Origin: Pseudanabaena galeata CCNP1313
GTDB taxonomy: Bacteria; Cyanobacteriota; Cyanobacteriia; Pseudanabaenales; Pseudanabaenaceae
Length of the DNA stretch: 64,000 nucleotides
Assembly: GCF_029910235.1 (NCBI RefSeq)
Contig: NZ_CP112874.1
Coordinates: forward strand, 4,082,501-4,146,500
Direction of reading: 5' to 3'
Shown in pieces: positions 32,820-41,218 of this stretch; within the stretch, counting starts at the first letter, position 1, and the number at the start of each line of letters is the position of its first letter. The position numbers were made by a program, and so were the translations under genes. Under the pieces are notes generated by a model. It saw only the letters and a program-made list of their open reading frames with translations, was not told the DNA's origin and made no database searches.

Positions 32820-33041
32820 ATGACCGACCAGAATAAATCACCAAAGAAACTACCAGATTTAAGCTTTGAAGAACAGATGCAGCGTCTCGAAGAAATAGTG
32901 GAAATTCTCGATGATGGGGAAGCCGCCCTAGATGAAATGCTATCTCTTTACGAAGAAGGGATGAAGCGATCGCAATATTGCCGTGAATATCTAGAAAAAG
33001 CTGAACAGAAAGTTACCTTAATTCAAAGTAGTAGTGTATAG
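32820..33041 (+). CDS. xseB: Exodeoxyribonuclease VII small subunit
   Basis: 73 residues from the ATG at 32820 (MTDQNKSPKKLPDLSFEEQM). The helical hairpin RLEEIVEILDDGEAALDEMLSLYEEGMKRSQYCREYLEKAEQKVTLI is the XseB signature. It coats the extended coiled coil of XseA in the complex. A TTG four codons upstream is in frame but less likely. Confidence 0.95.
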   Translation: MTDQNKSPKKLPDLSFEEQMQRLEEIVEILDDGEAALDEMLSLYEEGMKRSQYCREYLEKAEQKVTLIQSSSV

Positions 33042-33114
33042 AAAACAACCTGAATTTATCCAAAATTCTCATTAAAAGAATAAGAATCTAATTCCTTTAA
33101 TGTATACTAAAAAA

Positions 33115-33906
33115 ATGTCAAGTAGCAACACTGGTATTGAATGGACTGATAAAACTTGGAATCCCACTACTGGTTGTAGTAAGGTGAGTCCAGGCTGTCG
33201 TTATTGCTATGCTGAAGCTTTAACAGAGAGATTCTCCCAAACTTTTCCTCAGGGATTCAAATTAACGTTGTATCCTGAAAGGATTGATCAACCTAGAAAA
33301 TGGCGAACTCCTAGCCGAATATTTGTCAACTCAATGAGTGATCTTTTCCATAAAGATGTACCTTTTGAATATTTGCAGCAAATATTCACAGTTATGAGGG
33401 AAACTCCTTGGCATGTTTATCAGATTTTGACTAAACGTGAACAAAATTTATTAGAACTTTCATCAAAACTTGAGTGGGCTGACAACATATGGGTTGGTGT
33501 ATCTGTAGAAAATCAAGACTACGCTCATAGAATAGAAGCTTTGAGACAAGTACCTTCAAAAGTTCGATTTCTTTCTTGTGAACCTCTACTAGGTCCACTT
33601 TGCCTCGATTTAGAAGGTATTGATTGGGTGATTGTTGGTGGTGAATCTGGATATAAACATCGTCCCATAAAACCCGAATGGGTTAGAGATATCTTACGTC
33701 AGACGAGAGAAGCTGATGTTGCTTTCTTCTTTAAACAATGGGGTGGTCATCACTCTAAATCTGGCGGTAAACTTCTTGATGATCGAACTTGGGATGAAAT
33801 GCCTAAAGCTTGGTACGACCATATCAGTCAATGGCAATCATTAAAAATGACAAAGTCTCAAAGGTCTAATCCTTTAAAGAAGGAATGTTTAGCTACAGCT
33901 AACTAA
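33115..33906 (+). CDS. Three-Cys-motif protein, phage Gp37/Gp68 family (DUF5131)
   Basis: 263 residues matching the DUF5131/Gp37 family: IEWTDKTWNPTTGCSKVSPGCRYCYAEALTERF carries three cysteines in a C-x7-C-x2-C arrangement reminiscent of radical-SAM cluster sites. Further blocks are RIFVNSMSDLFHKDVPFEYL, YQILTKREQNL, IWVGVSVENQDYAHRI, FLSCEPLLGPL, VIVGGESGYKHRPIKPEW and FFKQWGGHHSKSGGKLLDDRTWDEMP, the usual C-terminus. The enzymatic activity is not known. It is paired with tcmP, 16 bases downstream, the usual companion of three-Cys proteins. An ATG five codons upstream (33100) is possible. Confidence 0.88.
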   Translation: MSSSNTGIEWTDKTWNPTTGCSKVSPGCRYCYAEALTERFSQTFPQGFKLTLYPERIDQPRKWRTPSRIFVNSMSDLFHKDVPFEYLQQIFTVMRETPWHVYQILTKREQNLLELSSKLEWADNIWVGVSVENQDYAHRIEALRQVPSKVRFLSCEPLLGPLCLDLEGIDWVIVGGESGYKHRPIKPEWVRDILRQTREADVAFFFKQWGGHHSKSGGKLLDDRTWDEMPKAWYDHISQWQSLKMTKSQRSNPLKKECLATAN

Positions 33907-34608
33907 AGATGAAAATACAGTTATGAGTAAATTTGGTACTGAAGGTGAAGACATTATTGGGCAATGGTCAGAAGAGAAGCTAGATTTACTGGCTAAATAT
34001 CTCAAAGCCTACTCCGATATCATGAATAAGCAAAAAGAAAGTTGGCTAAAAGCTTATTACTATATCGATGCTTTTGCAGGCTCTGTTAGACCTAAAGCCC
34101 AAAATGACGAACAGCGCTATATTGATGGTTCTCCTTTACGTGCAATTCAGACAGATCCTAAATTTGATGCTTATTGGTTCATGGATCTTAATCCCCAGCG
34201 AGTAGAACGTGTGGAAAATTTACGTGATGAATTTCCAGATCATACTATCCACACTTGTCAGGGTGACTGCAACAATATTCTGTGTGATGAGATACTTCCT
34301 CAAATAACATATTCATCAAATAAACGAGCATTTGTTTTCTTAGATCCATATGGTTTACAAGTTGATTGGGAAACAGTCAAAAAAATAGCCGAAACTCAAA
34401 CTTGCGATATATTTGTTAATTTTTCAGTTATGGGTGTTACTCGACTTCTCCCCAGAGAGCAAAATCCAGAACCGAAAGTTATAGAACAGTTGAATAAAGT
34501 AATGGGTAATACAGATTGGATTAAACAAATTTATCAACCACCTAAAGTAACGCAGTTGGGCTTATTTGAGGAAAATTCTTCAGATCTAATATCAAGCCGT
34601 GAAGCAAT

Positions 34609-35986
34609 GGGTGCGACCTTGACATAATACGAAGATTGTAGAACAATGAAAGAATAACGAAGGAGATCAAGAAAGAAAATGTCGGCAAAGTTAATAAGTG
34701 TAGAAGGCACAAAAGTAAAAATCGAACTTACAATTGAATTGAGTGAATCGATGTTAGATAGTGAAGGTAATATTCAAGAAGGATTGAACGAAGCAGGGTG
34801 TATAGCAGCTAAGGAAGCAATGAAACATTTAGATACAGATGGTTCAGCAATAAAGCTAGGAGAGAAAACATGGCGAACAAAGGGAGAGGAAGAGAAAGCA
34901 TATCAAACTCCTTACGGCGAGGTAGTAGTAGCAAGGCATGTATATCAAAGTGCGGGTGGGGGAAAAACTTATTGCCCCATGGAAAGAAACGCACGAATAG
35001 TTGTGACATCAACACCAAAGTTCGCCAAACAAATATCATCGAAAATGGCTAATGGGGTAGCAAGAGAAGTACAACGAGATTTGCGTGATAATCATGGGCG
35101 TGAGGTAGCAGTATCCTATATTCAGAGATTGAGCGAAGCGGTTGGCAGCATTGTGCAAGCAAAAGAAGAAAGTGACAATTATGAGCCGCCAGAGATAGAT
35201 GTCAAGATTGAATCGGTTGGTATAGGGTTAGATGGAACCTGTATGCTGATGTGTGAAGATGGCTGGCGAGAAGCTATGGTAGGGACGATATCATTATATG
35301 ATAGTGAAGGAGAACGTCAGCACACGATCTATCTGGGAGCAACACCAGAATATGGTAGGAAGCGATTTTTAGAACGATTAGAGCGAGAAATCAGACAAAC
35401 AAAAGATCGATATCCTAATGCAACCTATGTAGGAATTGCTGATGGAGCCGAATCCAACTGGAAATTCTTAAATGAACACACAGAAGAGCAGATCCTCGAT
35501 TTTTATCATGCTTCAGGTTATTTGGGAATACTAGCCGAAGTTCTACATCCTAAGCAAATTCCCGAACAAAAAGAATGGCTTAAAAATAGTTGTCATCAAC
35601 TCAAACATGAAATCGGAAGTGCCGAAAAATTCTACAACCAGATGGTACTGGCGATGACTGAAAATAAGCTAACCGAAACCATGAGGGAAAAGCTCCAAGC
35701 TTCGATTACTTACTTTAACAATCATTTGTGGCAAATGGACTATGCTCAATTCCAACAGAAAACCTATCCGATTGGCTCTGGTGTGACCGAAGCTGCTTGC
35801 AAGACTTTAATAAAGCAACGATTATGTTGCTCTGGGATGCGTTGGAAGGACAAGGGGGCGAGCATAATTTTGAGTTTAAGAGCTTTAGTTTTAACTTCTA
35901 CTCGTTGGGAGCAATTCTGGGACAATCTCAATCAGTATGGGTTTCCTGCTGCTGTCTAATAATTGTATTGTATTGAGGTCGCACCC
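34609..35986 (+). mobile_element. ISKra4-like insertion sequence within tcmP
   Basis: The ends GGGTGCGACCT (34609) and AGGTCGCACCC (to 35986) are exact inverted repeats, and the 8-bp target duplication GAAGCAAT is present at 34601-34608 and 35987-35994. The element is 1378 bp with one intact transposase gene in the orientation of tcmP. Confidence 0.9.
34679..35959 (+). CDS. ISKra4-family transposase
   Basis: 426 residues, full length. Blocks YQTPYGEVVVARHVYQSAGGGKTYCPMERNA, SVGIGLDGTCM (first Asp), DSEGERQHTIYLG, YVGIADGAESNWKFL (second Asp) and the C-terminal IGSGVTEAACKTLIKQRLCCSGMRWKDKGASIILSLRALVLTSTRWEQFW with its Glu fit the ISKra4 DDE transposases. A good Shine-Dalgarno (AAGGAGAT) precedes the start. 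The gene appears functional. Confidence 0.9.
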   Translation: MSAKLISVEGTKVKIELTIELSESMLDSEGNIQEGLNEAGCIAAKEAMKHLDTDGSAIKLGEKTWRTKGEEEKAYQTPYGEVVVARHVYQSAGGGKTYCPMERNARIVVTSTPKFAKQISSKMANGVAREVQRDLRDNHGREVAVSYIQRLSEAVGSIVQAKEESDNYEPPEIDVKIESVGIGLDGTCMLMCEDGWREAMVGTISLYDSEGERQHTIYLGATPEYGRKRFLERLEREIRQTKDRYPNATYVGIADGAESNWKFLNEHTEEQILDFYHASGYLGILAEVLHPKQIPEQKEWLKNSCHQLKHEIGSAEKFYNQMVLAMTENKLTETMREKLQASITYFNNHLWQMDYAQFQQKTYPIGSGVTEAACKTLIKQRLCCSGMRWKDKGASIILSLRALVLTSTRWEQFWDNLNQYGFPAAV

Positions 35987-36232
35987 GAAGCAATAAAGGC
36001 TGAGTGGCTAGCTGGTTTATATACAGAACAATTAAGATCTCTCTTTAGACATGTTAGTAAGCCTGTACTAATGAGGAATTCAACTAATTCAGCTTTGTAC
36101 GCTCTATGTTTAGCAAGCCATAAAGAGATAGCAGTCAAAATTACTAATGACATATTCAAACGCTATGAAAAGCTCAAAGGAATAAGTGGATAGTTGTTGC
36201 ACTACGAGATATTAGAACTGATATTTGTAAAT

Positions 36233-36382
36233 ATGGCTCATAAAGGCAATAAATCTTTTTTACCTAGCAAAGACTGTGTAGTTTGTGGCAAGCCCTTTAC
36301 ATGGCGTAAAAAATGGGAGAGATGCTGGGACGAAGTTAAATATTGTAGCGATCGCTGTCGTAAGCAAAAAGGGAATAGTTAA
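36233..36382 (+). CDS. DUF2256 zinc-finger-like small protein
   Basis: 49 residues, [46 protein letters not shown]. The C-x2-C ... C-x3-C pattern with the [20 protein letters not shown] core is the DUF2256 family, a probable single zinc site of unknown role. The start at 36233 is chosen because the peptide then begins with the usual MAHKG. A leader from 36194 is not conserved in style. Confidence 0.85.
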   Translation: MAHKGNKSFLPSKDCVVCGKPFTWRKKWERCWDEVKYCSDRCRKQKGNS

Positions 36383-36387
36383 AATAA

Positions 36388-36428
36388 ATATCAGGACAGG
36401 TGACGCTTTGCGCCACCTGTCCTGATAT
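36388..36428. terminator. Hairpin between DUF2256 and subtilase genes
   Basis: ATATCAGGACAGGTG pairs with CACCTGTCCTGATAT around ACGCTTTGCGC. There is no strong U-tract, so it may be a palindromic repeat (family E core) acting as a terminator. Confidence 0.5.
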
Positions 36429-36469
36429 CTGAAAAGCTGTCGAGGACTGGAGATTAATGGCTTAGGATT

Positions 36470-38290
36470 ATGAAAAAATTTCTGCTCACATGCTTGTTTT
36501 TTGCAGGCTTGTTTTGGGCGCTATCGACCTATCAAGGTTTAGCAGTCCAAGGTAAGTATGACTCGATGGTATTGAATTTTCGCAATGACTTGTCATCGGA
36601 ACAAGTTGATCGCGAACTGAAGGCGATCGCCTCAAAATATGGAATTGAGCCAAAATTCAATAGTCCCTTCTCCAAGTCAAACCGTCTTTACATCGTTAAA
36701 GGCGATGCTCAAGTCCTCGACAAGCTCAAACAGTCGGAAGAACTTCGTAACTTGACTGAATATGTCGAAGCTAATTATGTTTATTCGATGGACTTTATTG
36801 GTGGTGGTACAACTCCCAATGATCCAATGTACAAGGAGCAGTGGAATTTAAAAGCGATCGAAGTGGAAAAGGCTTGGCAAAAGACCAAGGGCAAAGGTAT
36901 CACAGTTGCCGTCATCGATACGGGTGTGAGCAAAGTCGATGATCTTAAAAACACTAATTTTGTTAAGGGATATGACTTTGTAAACGATCGCGAAGATGCT
37001 AGCGATGACAATGGGCATGGAACCCATGTTGCGGGAACGATCGCCCAATCGACAAATAATAATTTTGGTGTAGCGGGCATTGCCTACGAAGCCAGCATCA
37101 TGCCGATTAAAGTACTAGCTGCTTCAGGGGGTGGCACGATCTCCGATATTGCTGAAGCGATTATCTTTGCGGCAGACAATGGCGCAAATGTGATCAATAT
37201 GAGCCTTGGTGGTGGTGGTGAAAGCAAGCTGATGCAAGAAGCGATCGACTATGCCTACAAAAAAGGTGTGGTGATCGTTGCGGCGGCAGGAAACTCCAAT
37301 CGCAATGCTGCTTTTTACCCAGCCCGCTATCCTAAGGTAATTGCGGTATCCGCCACGGGTTCTACTGGTGAAAAAGCGCCCTATTCTAACTATGGTGCAG
37401 GTATCGATGTCGCGGCTCCTGGGGGCGCGATCGCAAGGGGTAAAAACGGCGAAAAGGGAGATACTTCGGGCGGCATTTTGCAAAATACGATCGATCCTAG
37501 AACCAAGCAATCGGTATTTAGTGCTTTCCAAGGAACTAGCATGGCAGCCCCTCACGTGTCTGGTGTCGTGGCTCTGATCGAAGCATCGGGAGTGAAAGAT
37601 CCTGAAAAGGTTTTACAAGTTCTCAAACAGTCTTCCCGTAAAGTCACTGATGACACCTTGAACTATTACGGAGCAGGGCATTTGAATGCGGCAGCCGCCG
37701 TAAATATTGCTTCTCAAGGGCAATTAGGAATTCCTGATTTCTTGCGATGGGCGCGAGACAATGGATACTTAAGTCCGCGTTTTTGGATTGATGGTGGAGC
37801 GATCGCTTTAATTCCTAAACTAATTATGGTGATTGGCTCCTATCTGTTGGCGTGGCTACTCAATCGCTGGTTCCCTTTCCGTTGGAATTGGTCATTTAAT
37901 AATGGGGTTTTCTTTGGCGGCGCAGGTTTATTCTTTTTACGTGGCTTCTATCTATTTGACGTTACCCAACTTCCTTTCCGTATTGCGGGAAGCTCTCTAC
38001 CTGAATTAGGTAATGCTTTTTCTAATACCAATGCACTTAATCCGATTACAGCAAGTGTATTACTGCCCCTAGGCTTATTGCTGATTCTGCTCGGACATCC
38101 CCAATGGAAATGGTTTGCGATCGGTTCAGCGATCGGGACTTCTGCTTGCTTAGCAACCAGTGCAGTGCTTGCGCCACAGATGATGTGGATTGGTGATGGA
38201 AGCCCTGCGATCGCTTTTCTCAGCGTCAACTCACTACTTTGTTTTGGGTTTGCCTATCTATCGATTAAATCAGAAACTTCTAGCATATAA
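36470..38290 (+). CDS. Subtilisin-like serine protease (S8) with C-terminal membrane domain
   Basis: 606 residues. A signal or anchor segment at 1-22 (KKFLLTCLFFAGLFWALSTY) is followed by a propeptide-like region (about 30-110) and the S8 catalytic domain. That domain has Asp150 in VAVIDTGVS, His183 in DNGHGTHVAGT and Ser357 in QGTSMAAPHVSG, plus the oxyanion asparagine in AAAGNSNRN. From about residue 440 at least four hydrophobic helices follow (LIPKLIMVIGSYLLAWLLNRW, NNGVFFGGAGLFFLRGFYLF, TASVLLPLGLLLILLGHP, WFAIGSAIGTSACLATSAVLAP). The protease domain would face the periplasm, tethered from its C-terminal side. Confidence 0.92.
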   Translation: MKKFLLTCLFFAGLFWALSTYQGLAVQGKYDSMVLNFRNDLSSEQVDRELKAIASKYGIEPKFNSPFSKSNRLYIVKGDAQVLDKLKQSEELRNLTEYVEANYVYSMDFIGGGTTPNDPMYKEQWNLKAIEVEKAWQKTKGKGITVAVIDTGVSKVDDLKNTNFVKGYDFVNDREDASDDNGHGTHVAGTIAQSTNNNFGVAGIAYEASIMPIKVLAASGGGTISDIAEAIIFAADNGANVINMSLGGGGESKLMQEAIDYAYKKGVVIVAAAGNSNRNAAFYPARYPKVIAVSATGSTGEKAPYSNYGAGIDVAAPGGAIARGKNGEKGDTSGGILQNTIDPRTKQSVFSAFQGTSMAAPHVSGVVALIEASGVKDPEKVLQVLKQSSRKVTDDTLNYYGAGHLNAAAAVNIASQGQLGIPDFLRWARDNGYLSPRFWIDGGAIALIPKLIMVIGSYLLAWLLNRWFPFRWNWSFNNGVFFGGAGLFFLRGFYLFDVTQLPFRIAGSSLPELGNAFSNTNALNPITASVLLPLGLLLILLGHPQWKWFAIGSAIGTSACLATSAVLAPQMMWIGDGSPAIAFLSVNSLLCFGFAYLSIKSETSSI

Positions 38291-38329
38291 ACCTAAAGTG
38301 GGGGTGCTTTGCATCCCCACTTTGGGTTT
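38289..38329. terminator. Hairpin after the subtilase gene
   Basis: AAACCTAAAGTGGGG pairs with CCCCACTTTGGGTTT around GTGCTTTGCAT, placed at the stop codon, followed by TTTTG. Confidence 0.6.
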
Positions 38330-38351
38330 TGAAAATTACTACAGAAAATAA

Positions 38352-38579
38352 ATGGATATCCAAATTATCGGAACCGTAGAATATATTGATATTGGCACAG
38401 GAACTTGGGCGATCGCAACCGATACTGATGAGCAGTATGAGATTTGGCAACCAGCCCCCGAAGCGATTTTGCAAGAAGGATTGAAAGTAAAGGTTACAGC
38501 TAAAGTCCGAGATGATGTATTTACGATGGCAGCGATCGGCGAAGTTATCGAAATTGAAGATTTCCAAAGATTAGGATAA
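38352..38579 (+). CDS. Small conserved-looking protein, possible OB fold
   Basis: 75 residues, MDIQIIGTVEYIDIGTGTWAIATDTDEQYEIW then LKVKVTAKVRDDVFTMAAIGEVIEIEDF. The alternating beta-strand pattern around a GTG turn and the length suggest a small beta barrel of OB type. I do not recognise a named family. It follows the subtilase on the same strand. Confidence 0.65.
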   Translation: MDIQIIGTVEYIDIGTGTWAIATDTDEQYEIWQPAPEAILQEGLKVKVTAKVRDDVFTMAAIGEVIEIEDFQRLG

Positions 38580-38609
38580 CTATTGATTGAGATCATCTAT
38601 TCTAAGTAA

Positions 38610-38914
38610 GAGCATGTTTGAGAAGTCTTTTATTTAGCGTAAATTTCTGCTTTTACCCCCCTTAATCCCCCCTTGCAAAAGGGCGGAAACTCAGATCCTC
38701 CCCCTTTGCAAGGGGGCGTTAGAGGGGGTAAAAACTTCTCAAACACGCTCTAACTAGCTCACCAAATTAAAACATCAGAAGCAGTCCTGCCCGCGTAGCG
38801 GGCAGGACTGCTTTCTAGGTTTTTAGTTTACTTATACCTAGCTACTTAGCTAAGCGTAATTAAATATAAAACCTCAACCACTGTGGCGCACGCTGCGCGT
38901 GCGCCACAGTGGTT
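38610..38914. repeat. Family G element followed by two family F palindromes
   Basis: 38610-38752 has ends AGAGCATGTTTGAGAAGT and ACTTCTCAAACACGCTCT around CCCCCCTTAATCCCCCC-type runs. 38777-38816 pairs GAAGCAGTCCTGCCCGC with its complement around GTA. 38876-38914 pairs AACCACTGTGGCGCACGC with its complement around TGC. The flanks (CTTATACCTAGCTACTTAGC, TATGTCCAGATACTTA) are decayed family F ends. No gene is visible in 38580-38976. Confidence 0.65.
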
Positions 38915-38976
38915 GCCTCTGGTTTTTAATTATGTCCAGATACTTAACCCTATAAACAGTTTTTTGTGAGGTTCTC

Positions 38977-39498
38977 ATGTCGTACAGCAAGGATCACAAT
39001 CAGCATCAGCCTTACAGGAATTTGGGAATATTAGGAGCGATCGCCACAGTGACTATGGCTTTCTCAGCGATCGCTAGCATAGAGACCTTTCAGCCTTGGC
39101 AAGCAGTTTATGCTTCTGAAAATGCATCTGTTTCTGCAAAGATAAAGCAGTCTGAGATCAAGATTGCTAAAATTGCGGGAACCTATAAGACGGTCTTTAC
39201 ACCTGAATTCTTAGCTGAAGCAAAGAGATATGGTATAGCATCAATTTCAGGGCAATGGATTATCAAGCCTAGTGGTGCATTTGAAGCATTAGTCAATATT
39301 ACTTCTACGAATGGTAAAAAGGAAACAATCAAAACAACAGGGCTGTTATTCATCAAAAATGGAAAACTAGTGTCACAGTTAGAAACTTTTAATGGTAAAA
39401 AAGCTAATCCGCGTTCACTTAATCAGTCCTATACATTGCTAGCAGATGGCAAGACGATACAAATTGACGAGCAACCTGTAAAACTTGTAAGGCAATAA
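38977..39498 (+). CDS. Exported hypothetical protein
   Basis: 173 residues. A hydrophobic segment (about 16-35, LGILGAIATVTMAFSAIASI) with a polar N-terminus suggests export or a single membrane anchor. The remainder is beta-rich (GTYKTVFTPEFLAEAKRYGIASISGQWIIKPSGAFEALVNIT), with no motif I recognise. It stands alone between repeats and mtnA. Confidence 0.7.
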   Translation: MSYSKDHNQHQPYRNLGILGAIATVTMAFSAIASIETFQPWQAVYASENASVSAKIKQSEIKIAKIAGTYKTVFTPEFLAEAKRYGIASISGQWIIKPSGAFEALVNITSTNGKKETIKTTGLLFIKNGKLVSQLETFNGKKANPRSLNQSYTLLADGKTIQIDEQPVKLVRQ

Positions 39499-39532
39499 AA
39501 TCTAAGATAGAGATGGCAGAGCCGTCTCTATC

Positions 39533-40636
39533 TTAGGGAATTAGATCCAGAAACATACCAGCGATCGCAGTTTCCGCAGCTTCACAAATGCCCCGCTCAG
39601 TAATCAAACCAGTTACCAATCTTGCAGGCGTAATATCGAATCCATAGTTTAATGCTGTAGTTTCCAATGGAGCGACTCTTACTTTGCCAATATCGCCGTT
39701 ATCCTGTAATCCTTGCATATAGAGAACTTCATCAGCGCTACGAGTCTCGATCGCAATCTCTTTGACTCCATCTGATATTTGCATATCAAACGTAGAACTT
39801 GGTAGAGCCACATAAAAGGGAACATGATTATCAAAGGCAGCTAGAGCCTTGAGATATGTACCAATTTTATTAGCCACATCACCGCTACGGGTAGTGCGAT
39901 CGGTTCCCACAATGCAAAGATCGACCTTGCCATACTGCATTAATAATCCACCTGTATTGTCCGCAATCAGTGTATGGGGAATCTTGGACTGTCCGAGTTC
40001 CCATGCGGTTAGATTTGCGCCCTGATTGCGTGGACGAGTTTCATCAACCCATACATGAATATTAATCCCCCGATCGCTAGCTTCATAGATAGGCGCTAAG
40101 GCACTACCTCGATCCACGATCGCTAACCATCCTGCATTGCAATGGGTCAAGATATTCACGGGTTCGCCTTTGGGCTTAGTCTTGGCGATCGCCTCAATCA
40201 ATTCACAGCCAAATTTACCAATATTTCTTGTGCCAACCACATCTTCATCGGCAATGGCGATCGCTTCTTTGAGGGCAATTTCTACTAAATCTTGCTTTTG
40301 GGCTTGCTTTTGTTGTGCCGATTTTTCTAGGACAGCAATCATGCGATCGACAGCCCACATCAAATTTACGGCGGTCGGACGAGCGCTACGAATTACGGCT
40401 GAGAGAGCTTTGATTTTTTCTAAATCACCATTACTCTCCCTAGCCGCTAAATACACGCCAAAAGCCGCAACATTACCAATCACCCCTGCACCACGTACAG
40501 TCATATCCTGAATCGCGAGGGTTGCATCAGCGCTAGTTTTTAAAGTTTTAGTCACCAAACAAAAGGGCAGTTGGGTCTGGTCAATCACCACCAGATCGCC
40601 ATCTTCTAACCAAAATGCTTTATAGGTAGAATTCAT
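39533..40636 (-). CDS. mtnA: S-methyl-5-thioribose-1-phosphate isomerase
   Basis: MtnA converts methylthioribose-1-phosphate to methylthioribulose-1-phosphate in the methionine salvage pathway. The 367-residue protein has MTVRGAGVIGNVAAFGVYLAA, the catalytic cysteine in ILTHCNAGWLA and the aspartate in CIVGTDRTTRSGDVANKIGTYLKALAA, then the ALPSSTFD block. MtnA residues match the eIF2B-related family. No other salvage genes are adjacent, and the next gene upstream on the same strand is an unknown. Confidence 0.94.
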   Translation of the reverse strand: MNSTYKAFWLEDGDLVVIDQTQLPFCLVTKTLKTSADATLAIQDMTVRGAGVIGNVAAFGVYLAARESNGDLEKIKALSAVIRSARPTAVNLMWAVDRMIAVLEKSAQQKQAQKQDLVEIALKEAIAIADEDVVGTRNIGKFGCELIEAIAKTKPKGEPVNILTHCNAGWLAIVDRGSALAPIYEASDRGINIHVWVDETRPRNQGANLTAWELGQSKIPHTLIADNTGGLLMQYGKVDLCIVGTDRTTRSGDVANKIGTYLKALAAFDNHVPFYVALPSSTFDMQISDGVKEIAIETRSADEVLYMQGLQDNGDIGKVRVAPLETTALNYGFDITPARLVTGLITERGICEAAETAIAGMFLDLIP

Positions 40637-40709
40637 AATTTTTCTTGGTCATCCTCGGATAATAGCCTTATCTTTTCTCAATCATGCTCAAATATCAACT
40701 CTCAAAAGT

Positions 40710-41075
40710 TTAAATTACTTGAAACTTAGGATTATTTTTAAGAGAAGCTGCATCAAAAGAATAAGCCCAAAGTAAAAATGGATCATCAGGTAGTTCGACA
40801 TTGGGTTCGATTAGTAAAGCTAAATAATTCCCTTGCTGCTTGATTACCACCGCCGTATATTCCTTGCCATAGATTACGGCATGGGTAAAGTTCTCAACAG
40901 GTAATGAAGCCGCTAACAATGACTTTAGCCCTAGTGCTTGGAAAATTGGTTGCACCCAAATGATGCTCTTACTACCATCTACTAGAGTGTAGTATTCTTT
41001 CGGAAGCCCACTTAAATCAAAGGTTGCGGCTCCTAGAGTATAAGCTTCAAATTTAGTTTCTTCTATGGCTGTCAT
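40710..41075 (-). CDS. Conserved-type hypothetical protein upstream of mtnA
   Basis: 121 residues from the Met at 41075 (MTAIEETKFEAYTLGAATFD). The sequence is alpha/beta in pattern, with FTHAVIYGKEYTAVVIKQQGNYLALLIEP in the centre. I do not recognise a family. It is on the same strand as mtnA, 73 bases upstream, so co-transcription is possible. An extension to 41120 (MLSLHKGNES...) is unlikely. Confidence 0.6.
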   Translation of the reverse strand: MTAIEETKFEAYTLGAATFDLSGLPKEYYTLVDGSKSIIWVQPIFQALGLKSLLAASLPVENFTHAVIYGKEYTAVVIKQQGNYLALLIEPNVELPDDPFLLWAYSFDAASLKNNPKFQVI

Positions 41076-41169
41076 CGTTGTTGGGGAGAGAGACTCATTT
41101 CCTTTATGAAGGCTGAGCAATTAAAATTTATGTTTTATTTGGTTTTTAGTTAACTATTCCCTATGCACT

Positions 41170-41212
41170 TAAGAATTAGTAGTGCGGCGCTAAGCGCCGC
41201 ACTACTAATTCT
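41170..41212. repeat. Family E palindrome, terminator-like
   Basis: AAGAATTAGTAGTGCGGCGC pairs with its exact complement around TAA. It lies just beyond the 3' end of the minus-strand cyclase gene (stop at 41219). Confidence 0.65.
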
Positions 41213-41218
41213 TGGACT

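Larger units (their letters stand above)
33923..36193 (+). pseudogene. tcmP: tcmP, three-Cys-motif partner gene, interrupted by an insertion sequence
   Basis: The 5' part (33923-34608) encodes MSKFGTEGEDIIGQWSEEKL and Rossmann-like blocks YYIDAFAGSVRP, YWFMDLNPQRVERVENL and AFVFLDPYGLQVDWETVKKIAE, resembling a SAM-dependent methyltransferase fold. The 3' part (35995-36193) continues KAEWLAGLYTEQLRSLF... to a stop. Removing 34609-35994 (IS plus one target copy) joins the codons GAA GCA ATA AAG in frame, restoring a 294-residue protein. As it stands the product is cut after about 228 residues, with a few residues from the IS. The break looks recent because neither flank has decayed. Confidence 0.9.
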
